A stretch of DNA of 45,374 bases, taken from positions 116,394 to 161,767 of the forward strand of contig DAHH01000004.1 of assembly GCA_002498385.1 (NCBI GenBank). The letters run 5' to 3'. The DNA is from Methanobacterium sp. UBA410. Lineage in GTDB: Archaea; Methanobacteriota; Methanobacteria; Methanobacteriales; Methanobacteriaceae. The translations under genes and the position numbers were made by a program. Positions 33,952 to 43,056 of the stretch are shown here, one piece after another; positions within the stretch are counted from its first letter, which is position 1; each line of letters begins with the position of its first letter. The notes beneath the pieces were generated by a model. It made no database searches. It saw only the letters and a list, made by a program, of their open reading frames with translations, and was not told the DNA's origin.

Positions 33952-34530
33952 ATGGGAGAAAAACATGGTCACAAGCACCCTGGCAAATCAAGCAGGGACG
34001 TACTGAGTGCTGGAGATGTCCTGAAAAATTTAGACCTTAAAAAAGGTGATAAATTCCTTGATGCTGGATGTGGAGATGGTTATATATCTATGGAAGCTTC
34101 AAAACTTGTTGAAGATGAAGGCAAGGTCTATGCTGTGGATGTCTACGAAAAATCAATTGATGCACTGAGAGAAGAGATTCAAAACAGGGGAATAACCAAC
34201 ATAGAAACAAAAATTGCAGATATGACCAAAAAAATACCTTTAAAAGATAATTCAATTGATAAATGCGTTATGGCCAATGTAATGCATGGTTTTGTAGCTG
34301 AAGGTGAGGTTCCAGAGGTTATGGAGGAAATAAGAAGGGTTATAAAACCTGAGGGAACCTTTGCACTTGTGGAATTTAGAAAAATTCAAAGCCAACACGG
34401 ACCTCCATTTGAAATACGGTTGACCCCTGCAGATGTTGAAGATGTCATTTCACCATATGGCTTCCAGGTTCAGGGCTCAGAAGAGATTGGAACATACCAT
34501 TACATAGTGAAGGCCGTTAAAACAGAATAA
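33952..34530 (+). CDS. Class I SAM-dependent methyltransferase
   Basis: 192 residues. After a His-rich start (MGEKHGHKHPGKSSRDVLSA) the SAM motif FLDAGCGDGYISMEAS appears, then YAVDVYEKSIDALREEI and DNSIDKCVMANVMHG. The last section (IKPEGTFALVEFRKI) matches UbiE/arsenite methyltransferase-like folds. The substrate is unknown; the short length lacks an accessory domain. GGTGAT is 4 bases before ATG 33952, which decides the start over an earlier in-frame ATG at 33943. Confidence 0.85.
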   Translation: MGEKHGHKHPGKSSRDVLSAGDVLKNLDLKKGDKFLDAGCGDGYISMEASKLVEDEGKVYAVDVYEKSIDALREEIQNRGITNIETKIADMTKKIPLKDNSIDKCVMANVMHGFVAEGEVPEVMEEIRRVIKPEGTFALVEFRKIQSQHGPPFEIRLTPADVEDVISPYGFQVQGSEEIGTYHYIVKAVKTE

Positions 34531-34839
34531 AATCCTTTTATAATCCTTTTATTTTTTTAAATCATTTTATGATCTAATGAACAATTATCTTATTTTAAGT
34601 AAATTCCTTAAGAAGGCAGTTGATTTATTTAAGTAATTTAAATAATTTTTTACTTAAAAAAAGTAGTTTGCTTATTTAAAACCAATTTTTAATTTTATTC
34701 AAATGTTTTTAAAGTTTCTTTTATTTTTTAAAGTTTTTTTCATAGAAAAAAAAGTTGTTTAGGATATGAAAAGTTGTTTAAGAAATTTTTTTTAGGTTTT
34801 CAATCGATTTTTTCATATCTTAAACATCTAAACTAGAAT
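34531..34839. other. T/A-rich convergent intergenic region
   Basis: Nothing coding. Numerous T and A runs (for example 34730-34760 and 34780-34800) can terminate transcripts from both sides. aaaagttgttta(g/a) is repeated near 34750 and 34770. Confidence 0.5.
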
Positions 34840-35565
34840 TCACTGTAGCTGTGTGTATTTTTCAAGAAAATCCGGATAGTCACGGTCCAGAACCCTCAAT
34901 GCAGTCATTGATTCTGGCGATGTACAGCAGCGCTCCTCTACAAGGTTTCTGAGGGTACCGTTTTTGATGTTTTCACGTACTTCCCTTAGAACAAAGTCCA
35001 TTGAATTCTTGTTGTACTCTTTGAGCTTTTCAAAGTCCATATCATATATTGGGTACTCTTTAAGGTTGTAGGTTGCTGTTGGTGTCATCAAAATGTTTAA
35101 ATAAGCATAGAATTCGCATGCTGAATCCGAAAATAAATCCACACCCAGGTAAACCAGAAGTGGAATGAATGATGCATCTGTAAATGGGAAATAAATTGCA
35201 GAGTTGGGATTTATGTTTTCCCGGAGCTGCGCCATGATCCTGACAAGGTCCATGGGCCGTTCTAAGAGTTTTTCAGAATTTGCAACCATTAAAACAGTAT
35301 TACCAAGTTTTTCAAGCTCATTTGCACATTTAACCCTCAAATCTGGATATTTGGAACCATGGACAACGCCAATACCAGTTTTCCCACTTTTTGTGGCGTT
35401 TGCAATTGTCTGCTTAACGGACCATTCTGCCAGGGTTTTTGGAACGTTGTATGGCATTGGTTCATCCTTTAGAAGTTTTAGATCTGATTTTAGAGTTGAG
35501 GGTGTTTCAGCATCCTCATATTTTCCAAGTCTTGCTGGACCATCGTGTGAAATGATTTCTAACAT
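34840..35565 (-). CDS. Short archaeosine-synthase/TGT-like protein
   Basis: About 241 residues resembling the N-terminal catalytic-fold half of archaeosine synthase (ArcS). It has MLEIISHDGPARLGKYEDAE at the start, DLVRIMAQLRENINPNSAIY and YLGVDLFSDSACEFYAYLN in the middle, and LRNLVEERCCTSPESMTALR at the end. ArcS and related transglycosylases are 500-650 residues with further C-terminal and PUA domains, all absent here. The protein therefore lacks the usual tRNA-binding module. The reading frame is intact and GGTGAT precedes ATG 35565, so it is probably a distinct short paralogue, not a truncation. Possible partner of a second subunit encoded elsewhere. Confidence 0.7.
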   Translation of the reverse strand: MLEIISHDGPARLGKYEDAETPSTLKSDLKLLKDEPMPYNVPKTLAEWSVKQTIANATKSGKTGIGVVHGSKYPDLRVKCANELEKLGNTVLMVANSEKLLERPMDLVRIMAQLRENINPNSAIYFPFTDASFIPLLVYLGVDLFSDSACEFYAYLNILMTPTATYNLKEYPIYDMDFEKLKEYNKNSMDFVLREVRENIKNGTLRNLVEERCCTSPESMTALRVLDRDYPDFLEKYTQLQ

Positions 35566-36058
35566 ACTATCACCAAAATGTAACATTTATTAACATTTAG
35601 ATATTTTGAAATTACAATTAAAAACTATGAAAGAATTTTCTATCGTAGATATAAGTAATGATGAACTTGTTAAAGAGTTTTTCTTAACAAAGAATAGCTT
35701 TGTCAGAAAGTTGGGGATTGGTTGTTAAAAAGTTTTTTTCTGGTTTTAAATTTCTTTTCTGATGTTTATTCATGATGTTACGCCAGTTTTGATCTTCATT
35801 AGCTTCTTAATGCTTTTGGGAAGAGTTTTTGGAAGGTATCTTTCTATTTTGTTTGAGGTTCGCTCATATATTTTTCATCTTGTGAGAATGTGAAGAAGAT
35901 TTTAAAGTAAGGAATCAAAGAATCATGGATAATTGGATTGAATAACCTTTGAATAAACCGTTAATGTTATTTAGAATTTCATTTAATTTGTTTTTTAGCA
36001 TTTTTATAGTTTGACATGTAATGTTTTTTAACTAGTGGGGGGTGTATACTGTTTATTT
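35566..36058. other. Intergenic region with a possible transposase-derived fragment
   Basis: 490 bases without an intact gene. On the minus strand, 35874-35770 reads as a coherent basic peptide (YERTSNKIERYLPKTLPKSI...) ending in a stop, bounded by an upstream stop. It looks like the tail of a lost gene, perhaps a transposase. The IS630-type remnant begins right after this region. Confidence 0.4.
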
Positions 36059-36547
36059 ATGAGTAGGAGTCTCTCTTTGAAGGTTAGGAAGTGGATTAGT
36101 AATGAAGAGTTAAAAGAAAGGATAAGAAAGAAGGAGAAAGATGTTAAGGTTTTAAATAGGTTGCATTTTATAAATCAGTTGTATAATGGGTGTAGTGTTC
36201 CTGAGGCAAGTGAGAAATTGGGAATAACGAAACAAACGGGTTATATATGGCTTGAACGATGGAATGAGGATGGTTATGAAGGTTTAATTCCCCGATTTTC
36301 TGGTGGAAGACCATCTAAAATTACGGATCAGTGAAAAAGTGAATTAAAGGAAGTATTGAAGGAAAGAGATGATTGGACAACTAAAGAAGTTAAAAACTTG
36401 ATAAAAGAACAATTTAACATAGAATACAGTTTAAAACAAGTTATAATTATCTTAAGGAGTTTAGGACTTAAATTCACCAAGCCATACCCTAAAGATTACA
36501 GAAGACCCGCTGATGCTGAAAAACAGTTAAAAAAACTTAAAATATAA
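36059..36547 (+). pseudogene. IS630-type transposase remnant (HTH half only)
   Basis: Starting at ATG 36059, the frame gives SVPEASEKLGITKQTGYIWL and RWNEDGYEGLIPRFSGGRPS, the helix-turn-helix region of IS630-family transposases. An in-frame TGA at 36332-36334 interrupts it. The same frame continues to 36547 with KERDDWTTKEVKNLIKEQFN and YRRPADAEKQLKK. The whole DDE catalytic domain is missing. It cannot be mobile. It lies next to the SPASM/ABC fusion locus. Confidence 0.82.
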
Positions 36548-36573
36548 TATTAACCGATAAAACATGGATAAAT

Positions 36574-37287
36574 TTAAATTGTGATCTTCTCTTTATCCAA
36601 TTTTTTTATTAACAATAGTACTAAACTAGCGCTTATTATAATGCCTATGAGACTATAAATTAAGATTGGCCAAGTTACAATTTGTCCACTAGTTACATGT
36701 TTTGTGATACTTCCAGATGTTATGTATGTTAAAACTCCTATAGCCACTGTGAAATATAATAAAATTTCTATTAGTTTTGGATGAGTAAATCTTAAAATAG
36801 ACCATGAAGAGAATCCATTATAGATCATAGGTATTAATGGTGCTATAATTAGTGCCATTATCCATATAGGGAGGGGTAAAATATAAATTGGGTTTAATCC
36901 ACTTATATTCCAGATAACTAATAATATAATATTGACAATTATCACGGATGGATAACTCAATAAAAAGATGGAAACCATTTTGCCAGCCCATACCGTTTTA
37001 AGAGAGGTAGGTGTTGTTAAAATACCTTCAAATTTTCGGACAAGTTTCTCATCACTGAACTTTTCTCGGATAAATGGAAAACTTACTAGTAACATAGCAA
37101 GAGAAGGGATAGCTATAAAACTAAATTCCATTATTAACTTCTGTGCGGATCCAGTTGTTGCCATTACTGTAATAACTGCCAGAGCTAAAAAAGGGATAAT
37201 ATTTATAATGGTATTAAACAAATAATCATTGCGTTTAAAAACTTCTTTTATTTCCTTTAAAACTATTGGCTTTAATTGTGGATCCAT
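36574..37287 (-). CDS. ABC-2 type transporter permease
   Basis: 237 residues with six predicted helices, including IIPFLALAVITVMATTG, FSFIAIPSLAMLLVSFPF and IWIMALIIAPLIPMIYNGFS. REKFSDEKLVRKFEGILTTP is the typical cytoplasmic loop of ABC-2 permeases. It starts 4 bases after the restored stop of the ATPase gene, so the two form an exporter operon. With its ATPase frameshifted, function is uncertain. The substrate may have been a modified peptide, given the SPASM domain fused to the ATPase. AAGGAATG provides the ribosome site for ATG 37287. Confidence 0.85.
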   Translation of the reverse strand: MDPQLKPIVLKEIKEVFKRNDYLFNTIINIIPFLALAVITVMATTGSAQKLIMEFSFIAIPSLAMLLVSFPFIREKFSDEKLVRKFEGILTTPTSLKTVWAGKMVSIFLLSYPSVIIVNIILLVIWNISGLNPIYILPLPIWIMALIIAPLIPMIYNGFSSWSILRFTHPKLIEILLYFTVAIGVLTYITSGSITKHVTSGQIVTWPILIYSLIGIIISASLVLLLIKKLDKEKITI

Positions 37288-37291
37288 CTTC

Positions 37292-38543
37292 TCATTCCTT
37301 ATCAATCATTGAGTTAAGGTAAACCTCTTCAAGCGATGAATTAACTTTCCAAGTATCCAAAATTTTTTCTGTTACAGTAGTAACATCAAAATCATCTTCT
37401 GAATAAAATGAGATCAAAGGTCCTTCTATTTTTTAGATCATAAGTTATATTTTGTATCTTTTTGGCCACATATCTCGCATCTGTTGGAGATTCAAGGAGT
37501 ACAAAAGTTCTTGAATTCCCAAATTCAGTTATTATCTCGTTTAAAACACCTTCTGATATTAATTTTCCTTTTTTCAAAAGTGCTACGTGCGTACATACTT
37601 TTTGTACTTCTTCAAGGTCATGCGAAGAGAAAAATATAGTTTTTCCTTGCTTGGCTAATTTTTTCATCATATTCCGTATAATATATCTTGATTCAGGATC
37701 AACACCAGCAGTGGGTTCATCTAATATTAAAATATCGGGATCAGAGACTAAGGCTCTTGCAAGGACAAGCCGTTTATTCATACCATAAGAATATTTAGAG
37801 ACAGAAGTATTACCCCATTCAGATAATTTAACCATTTCAATGACATTTTTTGCTTTTTTAAGTGCTGTTTGACCATTAATTCCATAAAGATTTGCCCAAA
37901 AAGCTATATTTTCCAAACCAGTTAAATTTTCATATAAACTATTGAATTCTAACATAGAACCAATATGTTGCCTAACATTTTTAGCTTCAATATTATCTGG
38001 ATAAGGATCTTCTCCTAAAATGTAAACATTTCCCGAAGAAGGTCTAATTAATCCTAGTAATAATTTAATGGTAGTTGTTTTCCCTGAACCATTGGGGCCC
38101 AAATAACCAAAGATCTGGCCTTCCTTAATTTCAAATGATATTCCTTTTAAAGCTTCAAAATCTCCATAAAATTTATGAATGTTCTCTAAAGTTAAGACCA
38201 CTTCAACCACTATTTCTTGCCCCTCTAAAACTGAAGGTAAATTAATATTTTTTCCCCAAGAGCATTTATTTCCCATCTCATGATACTTTTTAAGCCCTCT
38301 TACTACACAATTTCCGCAAAAATTAACATGTTCACAGTCACCACATAGTTCTGGTTTTGGGTCCTTTATTCGCAATATTGGATACTTTGATAATATTTTA
38401 TATAAATCATCATTAAAGATGTTAGCAATTGGAAAATCATTAGGATCCGCCATAGGACACAATTTTATATCTCCGGTAGGTGTAATGGAAATTACAGTAT
38501 TTCCAACACCACACTGTAAATCTTTTGCGTTCATATTTGGCAT
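37292..38543 (-). pseudogene. SPASM-domain/ABC-transporter ATPase fusion, frameshifted at its C-terminus
   Basis: Residues 11-94 form a SPASM iron-sulfur domain from a peptide-modifying radical SAM enzyme: Cys11, Cys29, Cys67, Cys70, Cys76, Cys79 and Cys94. No radical SAM core precedes it. From about residue 112 an ABC ATPase follows in the same frame, with Walker A GPNGSGKTT (149-157), a degenerate signature YSYGM (251-255) and Walker B ILILDEP (271-277). A possible internal GTG start is at 38210. Near 37428 the frame shifts: uncorrected it stops at 37392, corrected it continues (DDFDVTTVTEKILDTWKVNS) to 37292, the normal place before the permease. One extra A explains it. The source was probably a radical-SAM peptide-export cluster. 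Confidence 0.75.
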
Positions 38544-39083
38544 ACGTTTAACCAGTTTAATTTCAACAAGTTTTTCTGTTATATGTCTTATTTTGTTTAT
38601 TTATACCCATTAACTCCCTAATTTGGGACATAGAAAAATTTTAATATTTTTTTGTTTAAATGATTCATGTTTTGATTAACAAAGTTTGGATTAAGTCTAC
38701 TGCAAATATTTATCTTTTTAATCCATCAGCAATTTTTAGGTCTTTGTCTAAAGTTTTGTCTTTAGATTCTAACTTTTAAATCATATAATCCTCATTTTGC
38801 AATTTAAAAGTTCAAATATTTATAAACTAACAACGATTTTTCATATAGCCTATAAATTGTCTAACCCTTTTCACGATATGCCACTAATTTCTTATCAATA
38901 AAACTTATTATTAATACTTATGCTTCATAGAATAATAAATCCAAAAACAGTTAAAATAACTTTAGAAAATTTCTACAAAATTTTGATTTTTGTTTGTTTT
39001 GTCGGATCCTGATTTAAAGAGACAAACAATGGATAGTATTCTTTTAGAATTTTTTTTAAGATTTTCAGAAGTTTATACCATCC
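38544..39083. other. AT-rich region upstream of the SPASM/ABC locus
   Basis: The SPASM reading frame continues upstream without a start to about 38600, where a stop lies, confirming loss of the radical SAM core. A TATA-like tataaata near 38597-38604 could drive leftward transcription. The rest holds no precursor-peptide gene that I can recognise. Confidence 0.5.
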
Positions 39084-39670
39084 ATGCAACAATCTGGTCT
39101 TTCAAAGGAAGACTGGCCAAAACAGGTAAAGAAAATGGGAATATGTGAAGAAGTTCAACTAGGAAAGGCTTAAAAGTTAAAAAGGCATGATTCAAGATGT
39201 AACATTCTATAATAGTTGATCTAGCTATAAAAAGGTGGGATGAACTACGTTGACCTGAAGCTAAAACTCCTCGCGATAAAGATGGAACTTGGACCAAAAA
39301 AATCCAGTTACGGATATAACTACACACAAAAATGGATATAATCTGCGGTGTAATACACGAATTAAAAACAACAACAGTAAGTACATGATAAGATAATTGA
39401 CCTATTTCAACTTGGTGAAGTTGTATATTGTGACCAAAGATACTTTGGCGAACAATGCACTGCCACAACGCCACTACGAACCGCGCTACGTGTGATCATT
39501 CTTTAGGAATACGGAATAAACTGCAGAATAAAATGATAACACATAAAAGATCGCCAGAAGAACGTCCATATGTCATAATCAAAACATTATCGCTCTTATT
39601 GGTTTTTAGATGTATTGCATGTTATGTGTGTTGTTTTGTTTATTCAGTTTACTTGGTTTATGAAATGTGA
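39084..39670 (+). pseudogene. Decayed IS5-family transposase
   Basis: Conserved IS5/DDE pieces are scattered over three frames. They include KTPRDKDGTWTKK, then DLFQLGEVVYCDQRYFGEQC (the usual form is GEVVYRDRGYFG) and finally HSLGIRNKLQNKMITHKRSP followed by ERPYVIIKTL. Several stops and frameshifts separate them. The order of the pieces is right, so this is one ancient copy. The N-terminal part is barely recognisable. It ends against the oppositely oriented IS1595 remnant. No terminal inverted repeats are visible. Confidence 0.75.
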
Positions 39671-39674
39671 ATTG

Positions 39675-40452
39675 GAAGGAATTTGACGTATTATGTTGAG
39701 GTATACCTCTTGAAATACCCCCAAATATATTATAATATTGTTTTAAACCTGTGTAAATGGTGTAATCGTCTGTGAATACTGGTACTGGCTTTTTGCGGTA
39801 TGTTTTAAGTTTTTGTTCTGTATTAATTTTTTTGGAGAGGGTTCCTTTTCAATGCTTAGAAGGGTGTTTTCTTGTTTTCCGCTTTCCGTTATGGTGACTT
39901 ATTGGTGGTTTGTCTTAATGTTCCATGTGCCTTTTCCTCTTATGTTTGAGGCCTCTACATCGTGGGGGTGTTTTTTTAAATCTTTATTGCCTCTGATAGG
40001 GGGGTACATTTTTTTCATCTAATTTCTATTTTTTCCAGATAAAACCGGGTCTTTCATGTTTTCATCTAGATATTCCTTAAATTCTTTGGATAATATATCA
40101 ATACTCTCCCATTTATGACCTAATTCTTCTGATAACTGATTTACACTTTTTTTTATTCCTGATTTAATATTATATAAAACTTTAACTATTATTATAAAAC
40201 ATTTTCACCTGAAGATAAGTGTTTATTGACGAATATTTGTTTCAGAGAAATCTGTGAAGTTATCTACCACATTCATATACAAAGAATAAACGCCTAACTC
40301 TATTTATTATAAAACATAACCACACTTATAAAATATTATAAGACCCTCATTCAGGACAATAAACCCCACCAGGCCATCTTATACATCTAAAAAAAATTCA
40401 AAACCTTCTCATCATCCAGAATAAACAACTCCAACACCAAATCACCCTTCAC
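39675..40452 (-). pseudogene. Decayed IS1595/ISXO2-type transposase
   Basis: Reading leftward from a possible GTG at 40452: LELFILDDEKVLNFFLDV, then VYCPECGSYNIIKCGY (the zinc ribbon), FTDFSETN, and SVNQLSEELGHKWESIDILS followed by FKEYLDENMKDPVLSG. Next come PPIRGNKDLKKHPHDVEASN, IRGKGTWN, and finally VFTDDYTIYTGLKQY, a DDE core segment. These are the successive blocks of an IS1595-type transposase, broken by many stops and shifts. The last ~100 residues are missing where it meets the IS5 remnant. Confidence 0.72.
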
Positions 40453-40892
40453 TACCTAAAAAACATAACACCACATACTAATTTAAACCTTTACACCAAA
40501 AAACAGACAAAAGCGTTGTTTTATATAACTAACAGACGTGTGGACGAAAAATAAGGTGACCTACGGGTGAGCATAGTACAGTTTAACGAAGAATGAACCT
40601 TAGAAGAATTAGCCTTTAATTCCTCTGTAGAGAACAAATATTGCCTGAAATCACCTAATTCCAGCATGAAAATAATCAACATGAAAAAAAAGGAATAAAA
40701 TAGAATAATACAAAGTTTAGAAGTTTATTCTCTTTGTACATTATATAAATATTGATAGAAAAGGTATAAATCTCATTTTTACTTAAAAAGCTTTCTAATT
40801 ACCTTTCAAATAAGTACTTATTTACATTTCAAAATGAATATAATTATTACTGTGGGACAGAATTATGGGATAAAAATAGAGGAGGTGAGGTA
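40453..40892. other. Upstream region of the 52-residue membrane protein gene
   Basis: The left part (40453-40640) shows base composition unlike typical local coding sequence, with no intact frame, and may be further element debris. Two TATA-like sequences (ttatataaat at 40741; aatataatta near 40837) precede the gene at 40893. A 16-base palindrome is listed separately. Confidence 0.45.
40808..40823. promoter_or_regulatory. Perfect 16-bp palindrome, candidate operator
   Basis: aaataagtacttattt is fully self-complementary. It lies 70 bases before the ATG at 40893 and just upstream of the TATA-like aatataatta, where an archaeal activator or repressor dimer would bind. Confidence 0.5.
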
Positions 40893-41051
40893 ATGGAAAC
40901 TGCAAAAATGAGCGGCGGTACGATGTTGGTGCTCGGTATCATCATTGCAATCATCATCGTGTTACTTCCGGCCTTTATATACATATATGCCTGGATAGCA
41001 GCAATACTGCTCATTATCGGCGGCCTTGTTACAATGTTATCAGGAAGATAA
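40893..41051 (+). CDS. 52-residue two-helix membrane protein
   Basis: METAKMSGGTMLVLGIIIAI starts the protein. A hydrophobic stretch runs almost to the end (IIVLLPAFIYIYAWIAAILL), closed by LVTMLSGR. Two helices or one hairpin are expected. GGAGGTGAGG lies 5-6 bases before the ATG, one of the strongest ribosome sites in the window. Family not recognised. A palindromic operator candidate precedes it, suggesting controlled expression. Confidence 0.75.
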   Translation: METAKMSGGTMLVLGIIIAIIIVLLPAFIYIYAWIAAILLIIGGLVTMLSGR

Positions 41052-41449
41052 CCCTAAAAACTTTAAACCTTCTTCTTTTTTTTAACAGTTAAATAGATTA
41101 ACCAATTTTTTTGCTATGCCCTTGTTGTTATACATTTTTAGATCGGATATTATACGAATTTAAATTATACCTATTCGAATTACTTAAAATTAGGATTGAT
41201 CTATTACTTTAAACCAAGGCAAACTGTAGCCAAATGTATAGGTACATTTTGCAGTAACAGGTAAATACGAATCAAAATACGTTCTACCATCAACTTCAGA
41301 AAACGATCCCGGTAGTTTTTTAACGATTTAAACTGCAAAAAGTAATACAAATCCTAGAGATCCTGGATAAATTATATCTTCTATAAGAAACATAAGCAAG
41401 CGTTGTAATAATTAAATCAATTCCTCAGCGAAATATTAGAGGAGATAAC
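41052..41449. other. Intergenic region with a short coding-like remnant
   Basis: A poly-T tract just after 41051 (around 41080) can end the upstream transcript. From 41242 to 41331 the plus strand gives a coherent peptide (AVTGKYESKYVLPSTSENDP) with no start, preceded by a stop, perhaps the tail of a lost gene. Confidence 0.4.
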
Positions 41450-41758
41450 ATGACTGATGAAGATAGATTATCCCAAGTAAAAGAAAGGGCCATTGACGCA
41501 TTGAACCATCATAACGGCGTCTACATTGAAAAAAGGTTATATAAAGTTTTAAGAAAGGAATTTTCTGATTTATCACGCAAAGAATTTCAGGAAGTTGTGG
41601 ATTCACTGCTGGAAGGGGAGTACGTTTTAGAACACGAGCTTATAAAACGTTTACCCAACAAACAGTCAAAAGAACTGGTTAAACAGTATGCTACAGGTTC
41701 AATGCCTAAAAAAAATGTTTCTGGTGGCCTGAAGATCCCGAACAAACGGGACATTTAA
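41450..41758 (+). CDS. Hypothetical winged-helix-like protein
   Basis: 102 residues, soluble and charged. Helices (EDRLSQVKERAIDALNHHNG, RKEFQEVVDSLLEGEYVLEH) and a turn with VYIEKRLYKVL suggest a small winged-helix or similar fold. A basic tail (KKNVSGGLKIPNKRDI) could touch nucleic acid. GAGGAGAT lies 4 bases before the ATG. Family not recognised. It stands alone between two membrane protein genes. Confidence 0.7.
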   Translation: MTDEDRLSQVKERAIDALNHHNGVYIEKRLYKVLRKEFSDLSRKEFQEVVDSLLEGEYVLEHELIKRLPNKQSKELVKQYATGSMPKKNVSGGLKIPNKRDI

Positions 41759-41885
41759 GTTATCCAAACCTTTTTTTCTTTATTTTTGTGCATTTCCATC
41801 CCAATTAGGTTAGATTTGGATGTAAAATGGGAAAAATTATAATATAGAACTTATTTTCATATATAAGTTAAAGGAAGTGAAAAAT

Positions 41886-42283
41886 ATGAACCTGTCTAAA
41901 GAAATGATCGCATGGAAACCAATCATAATCGGAGTAGTTATTGCTCTACTGCTCTACCTCTTATCAAGTGAAAGCTTAACTTTCATTGCATTCCTGCTTG
42001 CAGGAATAGCCGTTGGTTACATGTTGGAGGAAAAATATTAAATGGAATAATTAACGGAGCAATTTTCGGTGTTATAGGTGCAATCGCAGCCTTTGTAATA
42101 CTCCTGATCATGCTGGTCAGTGGAGGTGTAACATCTTACATAAGTTACTTTATAGTTACGCTTTTAATTTATCTGGTTGCTGAAATAGTCCTGGGAACCG
42201 TTGGTGGAGCCCTTGGATCCTTGATAAAAGCAGAATCCAGCATTGACCGTGAAGAAGAGGAAGAAGAGGAAAAAAGTGAATAA
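41886..42283 (+). pseudogene. Frameshifted DUF5518-like membrane protein
   Basis: From ATG 41886 the protein reads MNLSKEMIAWKPIIIGVVIA and further helices to VGYM. There the frame slips at about 42023 and would stop at 42039. One base over, it continues GGKILNGIINGAIFGVIGAI, more hydrophobic helices and an acidic tail (REEEEEEEKSE) to 42283. Adding a single G after atg restores a ~132-residue four-helix protein with the VGYMVGG motif typical of DUF5518. GGAAGTGA gives a good ribosome site. One lesion only, so base-calling error must be excluded. Confidence 0.75.
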
Positions 42284-42384
42284 AACAGGGGATTTACTCC
42301 CTGATTTTGCTTCTATTTTTTTATTAACCTTTAAATTTTTATTAATCGTTTTAAAATTGTACACCCTAAAAAAGAAAGATGGGT

Positions 42385-43017
42385 TTAAACTGTTAAGGTC
42401 TGTTTGTATATTGCATTGGAATCATCTCCTCCAGATAGTGAAGAATCAAAGATTAAAACATCAACCTTTGCAGGTGTTCCCTTATCACTGATATATGATG
42501 ATCCATCAACTTTCAGGGTTTGTCCAGCTTTAACATTGTTGATGTTCCATACCATTGGATCTTTTTCAATTACAGCACCGCTGGAATCGTACCATGTTAA
42601 GGCCATCTCAAGGTAGTCCATATCACTATTAGGGATTATTTCTCCTGTTACATCATAATCTCCATATCCACCGCTCGTTACTTTTAAATTTTTAACAGTT
42701 ATATCATCTGATTGCGGCGTTGGAGATGCAGGTGAATTATTAGATGGAGAATTACTTGTATTTGCAACTGTTGCCGTGGTCTTATCCGGCGCCATCATCC
42801 CAGATATTCCAGCTATCAATAGAAGGCCTACACAGCAAAGACCAATGATACTCAAAGCCTTAACACCTGAGCCCTGTCCATTCCACCATCCATTTAATCC
42901 GCTGGAACTACCAGATTTTCCAGATACACTCACATGGGTCAGATCAGTTCCACAGCTTTCACAGAACTTAGCAGCATCTGAATTTTCTTTTCCACATTCT
43001 GGGCAAATTTTTACCAT
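42385..43017 (-). CDS. Zinc-ribbon, membrane-anchored protein with extracellular domain
   Basis: 210 residues. The N-terminal ribbon is CPECGKENSDAAKFCESCG (Cys5, 8, 19, 22). One helix (ALSIIGLCCVGLLLIAGISG, residues 54-73) is followed by a Ser/Thr/Pro-rich linker. A C-terminal beta domain (ITVKNLKVTSGGYGDYDVTG, then MALTWYDSSGAVIEKDP) has the pattern of FxLYD-type extracellular domains. The ribbon should face the cytoplasm and the beta domain the outside. AGGAG precedes the ATG. The next gene on the same strand also has an N-terminal ribbon. Confidence 0.82.
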   Translation of the reverse strand: MVKICPECGKENSDAAKFCESCGTDLTHVSVSGKSGSSSGLNGWWNGQGSGVKALSIIGLCCVGLLLIAGISGMMAPDKTTATVANTSNSPSNNSPASPTPQSDDITVKNLKVTSGGYGDYDVTGEIIPNSDMDYLEMALTWYDSSGAVIEKDPMVWNINNVKAGQTLKVDGSSYISDKGTPAKVDVLIFDSSLSGGDDSNAIYKQTLTV

Positions 43018-43056
43018 TTTTTTAGTCTCCTGAGCTTTTCAAAGTAAACATGTTGT

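Noticed and set aside
39073..39474. 133-codon leftward open frame
   Set aside because: It is antisense to recognisable IS5 transposase motifs (DGTWTKK, GEVVYCDQRYFG) on the plus strand.
39813..40022. 69-codon rightward hydrophobic open frame
   Set aside because: The opposite strand reads as consecutive blocks of an IS1595-type transposase, which explains the open frame as a shadow.
40520..40640. Structured RNA in the GC-richer stretch near gtgacctacgggtgagc
   Set aside because: No extended pairing found by eye; more likely debris of a mobile element.
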